From Methanosarcinales archaeon (GTDB lineage Archaea; Halobacteriota; Methanosarcinia; Methanosarcinales; Methanosarcinaceae), in the NCBI GenBank assembly GCA_012329085.1, contig JAAXQB010000080.1, positions 1 to 8,510 on the forward strand: a stretch of DNA of 8,510 bases. The letters run 5' to 3'. Under the pieces are notes generated by a model. That model did no database searches. It saw only the letters and a program-made list of their open reading frames with translations, and was not told the DNA's origin. Made by a program: the position numbers and the translations under genes. Shown one piece after another: positions 5,796 to 8,510 of this stretch (positions are counted from its first letter, which is position 1; every line of letters starts with the position of its first letter).

Positions 5796-7724
5796 ATGGC
5801 TAAAGGAAAAATTAATGTAGCAGTTGAAAATATATTTCCATTGATAAAGAGATTTTTATACTCTGATCACGAAATATTTTTAAGAGAATTAATATCTAAT
5901 GCTACAGATGCAACTTTAAAACTAAACCATCTTGCTTCAATTGGCGAATTTAAAGGCGATGTTAATAATGTGCAATTAGAAGTGAAGATTGATAAAGAAG
6001 GTAAAAAACTTCATATTATTGATCAAGGTATTGGTATGACCAAAGAAGAAGTAAAAAAATACATTAATGATATTGCTTTTTCGGGTGCTGAAGAATTTTT
6101 AGATAAATTTAAAGATGAAAAAAATGATTCAGGAATTATTGGTCATTTTGGTTTAGGTTTTTACTCTTCATTTATGGTAGCAAAAGAGGTTGAAATCATA
6201 ACTAAATCATACAAAGAGGAAGATGCTGCACATTGGGCCTGTGATGGCTCACCAGAATATTCTTTAAAAAAATCAAGTAAAAAAGAAAGAGGAACAGAAA
6301 TCATTTTACATATTGATGATGATTCTTTAGAGTTTTTAGAAGAAAGTAAAATTAGTGAACTGTTGTTAAAATACAATAAGTTTATGCCAATACCAATCAA
6401 GTTTGGCACGAAAGAAATTGCCGATTCTAATCATAAACCAAAAACTACAAAAGATAAAGAAGGTAAAGAAACTACGGAAGATCAAAAAATGATTACCGTT
6501 GATAATATTATTAATAATCCGAATCCAGCATGGACCAAACAGCCAGCTGATTTAAAAGAGGAAGATTATAAATCTTTTTATCATGAATTGTATCCAATGC
6601 AATTTGAAGAGCCTTTATTTAATATCCATTTAAATGTTGATTATCCATTTAACCTTACGGGAATTTTATATTTCCCTAAAATGACAACCAACATTGATAT
6701 GCAAAAGGATAAGATACAGTTGTATCAAAATCAGGTTTATGTGACAGATAATGTAGAGGGAATTGTACCTGAATTTTTACAAATGTTAAGAGGTGTTATT
6801 GATTCACCTGATATTCCGTTAAATGTTTCTCGTAGTTATTTACAAGCTGATGGTGCTGTAAAAAAAATAGCATCTTATATCACTAAAAAAGTAGGAGATA
6901 AGCTAAGTTCATTGTATAAAAATGATAGAAAAAGCTTTGAAGAAAAATGGAATGACATTAAAATAGTAATTGAATACGGTATGTTGTCTGAGCCTAAATT
7001 CTTCGAAAAAGCGCAAAAATTTGCTTTATATCCAACGGTTGATGATACTTATTTTACTCTTGAAGAATTGAAAGAAAAAATAAAAGCATCTCAAACAGAT
7101 AAAGATGGTAATATAGTTGTTTTGTATGCAACCAATAAAGATACACAGCATAGTTTTATTGAAGAAGCAAAAACTAAAGGCTATGAAGTATTGTTGTTAG
7201 ATTCTCCAATAATATCACACTTGATTCAAAAAATTGAAACTGAAAACTCTGAACTGTCTGATAAAAAAAGCCCGATTAAATTTGCCCGTGTTGATGCTGA
7301 TTCTATAGATAAACTAATCCCAAAAGAAGAAAATCAAATTTCAAAATTGAGTGATGAAGATCAAGAAAAACTAAAAGGTTTTGTAGAAGAAGTTGTTCCA
7401 GGTGAAAAATATACGGTTCAGTTAGAGGCATTAGATTCAAAATCGAGTCCGTTTATTATTACGCAGCCAGAATTTATGCGTCGTATGAAAGAGATGCAGC
7501 AAACTGGCGGAGGCGGAATGATGGGAATGGGTAATTTTCCAGAAATGTATAATTTGGTGGTGAATACCAATAGCGATTTGATGCAAAAAATATTAAAAGC
7601 AAAAGCAAAAAGACCTGAATATATCAATCAAGCTTTAGATTTGGCAAGATTATCGCAAAATCTTTTACAAGGAAAAGAAATGACTGATTTTATTAAAAGA
7701 AGTTATGATTTAATGAAGAGTTAA
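5796..7724 (+). CDS. htpG: HtpG, bacterial Hsp90 molecular chaperone
   Basis: This 642-residue protein is a full-length Hsp90-family chaperone (E. coli HtpG is 624). It is a cytosolic ATP-driven dimer that remodels client proteins with the DnaK system. The N-terminal GHKL ATPase domain (about 1-205) has FLRELISNATDA (28-39; catalytic E31, Mg-binding N35), DQGIGM (76-81) and the lid and phosphate loop GIIGHFGLGFYSSF (113-126). The middle domain (about 245-500) has WTKQP and the catalytic-loop arginine R346 in LNVSRSYLQ. The C-terminal dimerisation domain includes a Gly/Met-rich stretch (571-579) followed by FPEMYNLVVN, typical of Bacteroidota versions. A charged K/E/T/D-rich linker at about 211-231 is longer than in E. 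coli. The ATG at 5796 gives the expected INVAVENIFPLIK start; no Shine-Dalgarno sequence is visible, only A-rich sequence. It appears monocistronic, with its own candidate operator upstream and a strong terminator downstream. Confidence 0.98.
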   Translation: MAKGKINVAVENIFPLIKRFLYSDHEIFLRELISNATDATLKLNHLASIGEFKGDVNNVQLEVKIDKEGKKLHIIDQGIGMTKEEVKKYINDIAFSGAEEFLDKFKDEKNDSGIIGHFGLGFYSSFMVAKEVEIITKSYKEEDAAHWACDGSPEYSLKKSSKKERGTEIILHIDDDSLEFLEESKISELLLKYNKFMPIPIKFGTKEIADSNHKPKTTKDKEGKETTEDQKMITVDNIINNPNPAWTKQPADLKEEDYKSFYHELYPMQFEEPLFNIHLNVDYPFNLTGILYFPKMTTNIDMQKDKIQLYQNQVYVTDNVEGIVPEFLQMLRGVIDSPDIPLNVSRSYLQADGAVKKIASYITKKVGDKLSSLYKNDRKSFEEKWNDIKIVIEYGMLSEPKFFEKAQKFALYPTVDDTYFTLEELKEKIKASQTDKDGNIVVLYATNKDTQHSFIEEAKTKGYEVLLLDSPIISHLIQKIETENSELSDKKSPIKFARVDADSIDKLIPKEENQISKLSDEDQEKLKGFVEEVVPGEKYTVQLEALDSKSSPFIITQPEFMRRMKEMQQTGGGGMMGMGNFPEMYNLVVNTNSDLMQKILKAKAKRPEYINQALDLARLSQNLLQGKEMTDFIKRSYDLMKS

Positions 7725-7750
7725 TCTTTTTGATGTAAAATTTATAATTG

Positions 7751-7780
7751 AAAAACCCTCGATGAAAATCGAGGGTTTTT
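7751..7780. terminator. Bidirectional intrinsic terminator
   Basis: The arms 7751-7763 (AAAAACCCTCGAT) and 7768-7780 (ATCGAGGGTTTTT) are perfectly complementary over 13 bp and close on a GAAA tetraloop. Each strand has a GC core followed by a T-run. It lies 26 nt after the htpG stop and 18 nt after the stop of the convergent dipeptidase gene, so it should terminate both. Confidence 0.92.
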
Positions 7781-7798
7781 GTTTGAAATTTAATTTTT

Positions 7799-8497
7799 TT
7801 ATTCCACAGGGAAATCAAAATATGTATTTGGGTACGGTTCTTTTTCTAAGGTAAAATGCCACCACTTTTTTGGGTGAGATTTAAAACCATGTTTTTCCAT
7901 TCTTCGCTTTAACAACATACGAAGTGAATGTTGGTTTTTGGTAATGCTTTTAGTTTCAATGCCTGATACTTCATCAAATAAACCATATGGGCTGCCCATA
8001 TTTAAAATATGGCGGGTTTTTAAAGAAACAATAGTTAAATCAACAGTGCTACCTCTACTGTGTTCTGATCTTGCTGAAAGGAACCCTCTAGCAAAAATAT
8101 CTTTTTTATCAATGTTTGGGTAAAACTCTGCTTTCATAGTAGTGTCACTTGCATCTTTAGACCATCTAGTAAATTGATCAACAGCTCTTTGTGGTCTGTA
8201 TGCATCAAATATTAATAATCCAAATCCAATTTTATTTAACTCATCTTGTACTTTTTTTAATGCATTAGCAGCTTCTTTGGTTAAAAGAGCTTTAGGCGCA
8301 TTATAACCATCAATAGGTCTGCCAATAAAATTATGTGAACCATAATATCTTAAATCAGACCTTAAATTAGGTATCAATTCTTTTAAATCAACAAAATCTT
8401 TTTTTGTTGGAGGGTCACCGATATTATTTTCACTTATATTGGTAAACCCAAATAGAGTTAGTACAATTAAAAATTTTATTATTGTATTCAATTTCAT
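7799..8497 (-). CDS. VanX/DdpX-like D-Ala-D-Ala dipeptidase (M15D), active-site Glu replaced by Lys
   Basis: This 232-residue protein matches the M15D family of zinc D-alanyl-D-alanine dipeptidases (VanX, DdpX). Landmarks are DAYRP (98-102), SEHSRGSTVDL (144-154; zinc ligands H146 and D153), NMGSPYGLFDEVS (166-178), KWWHFTL (211-217; zinc ligand H214) and the C-terminal EPYPNTYFDFPV ending. In VanX the residue three before the last histidine is the catalytic base Glu181 (ExWH-type EWWH); here it is K211 (codon AAG, 7865-7867). If real, hydrolysis should be impaired or altered. The N-terminus, with lysines then a hydrophobic run (about 9-18), looks like a Sec signal peptide without a lipobox cysteine, suggesting a periplasmic protein trimming cell-wall D-Ala-D-Ala for nutrient recovery. 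No vanH, vanA or vanRS genes are near, so this is not a vancomycin-resistance cluster. The ATG at 8495-8497 gives the signal peptide; only 13 bases precede it in the window. Confidence 0.88.
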   Translation of the reverse strand: MKLNTIIKFLIVLTLFGFTNISENNIGDPPTKKDFVDLKELIPNLRSDLRYYGSHNFIGRPIDGYNAPKALLTKEAANALKKVQDELNKIGFGLLIFDAYRPQRAVDQFTRWSKDASDTTMKAEFYPNIDKKDIFARGFLSARSEHSRGSTVDLTIVSLKTRHILNMGSPYGLFDEVSGIETKSITKNQHSLRMLLKRRMEKHGFKSHPKKWWHFTLEKEPYPNTYFDFPVE

Positions 8498-8510
8498 ATT
8501 GCAATTGTTA

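Noticed and set aside
6161..6409. Minus-strand open frames within htpG (also 7418-7627).
   Set aside because: They lie wholly inside the conserved htpG coding sequence and have no domain or start signal.
7799..8497. Part of a vancomycin-resistance (vanHAX) cluster.
   Set aside because: No D-lactate dehydrogenase, D-Ala-D-Lac ligase or two-component genes lie nearby; the gene is a lone, apparently exported homologue.
1..8510. Search for CRISPR arrays, tRNA or rRNA genes, insertion sequences and phage genes.
   Set aside because: No regularly spaced repeats, tRNA cloverleaf, rRNA motif, transposase or phage protein was recognised on either strand by eye.

Overview
The window looks like ordinary chromosome from a low-GC member of the Bacteroidota, most likely a flavobacterium. 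The signs are very AT-rich intergenic DNA, start sites without clear Shine-Dalgarno sequences, an HtpG with the Bacteroidota-style Gly/Met-rich C-terminal segment, partial matches to the Bacteroidota promoter pattern (TTG, about 20 nt, TAnnTTTG), and two short sequences resembling dispersed repeats I recall from flavobacterial genomes. The family-level assignment is inference from the sequence and memory; no search was run.

Minus strand, positions 20-4125, reading right to left: serC, serA, a DUF1015 protein, then a YggS/PLPBP-family pyridoxal-phosphate protein. SerA and SerC catalyse the first two steps of L-serine synthesis from 3-phosphoglycerate. The DUF1015 protein has no firmly assigned function, but its position and its DGHHR motif point to serine or phosphoserine metabolism. 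YggS controls the PLP pool, and PLP is the cofactor of SerC. A perfect 16-bp hairpin with a T-tract lies between serA and the DUF1015 gene, so the four genes may form two transcription units.

Positions 4126-4506 are a 381-bp AT-rich gap with no gene I can support. A single ketoacyl-ACP synthase III gene (minus, 4507-5511) and htpG (plus, 5796-7724) diverge from a 284-bp interval. That interval holds an inverted repeat overlapping a plausible htpG -33 element. htpG is followed by a strong bidirectional terminator shared with a convergent gene for an exported VanX/DdpX-like D-Ala-D-Ala dipeptidase (minus, 7799-8497).

No new multigene system is visible. The best leads are small. (1) A fragment of what appears to be a dispersed flavobacterial repeat sits in frame inside yggS and adds about nine residues. 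(2) The VanX-family protein has Lys where the catalytic Glu of the ExWH-type motif is expected. (3) The DUF1015 gene sits in a serine-biosynthesis locus. (4) A candidate operator lies upstream of htpG.
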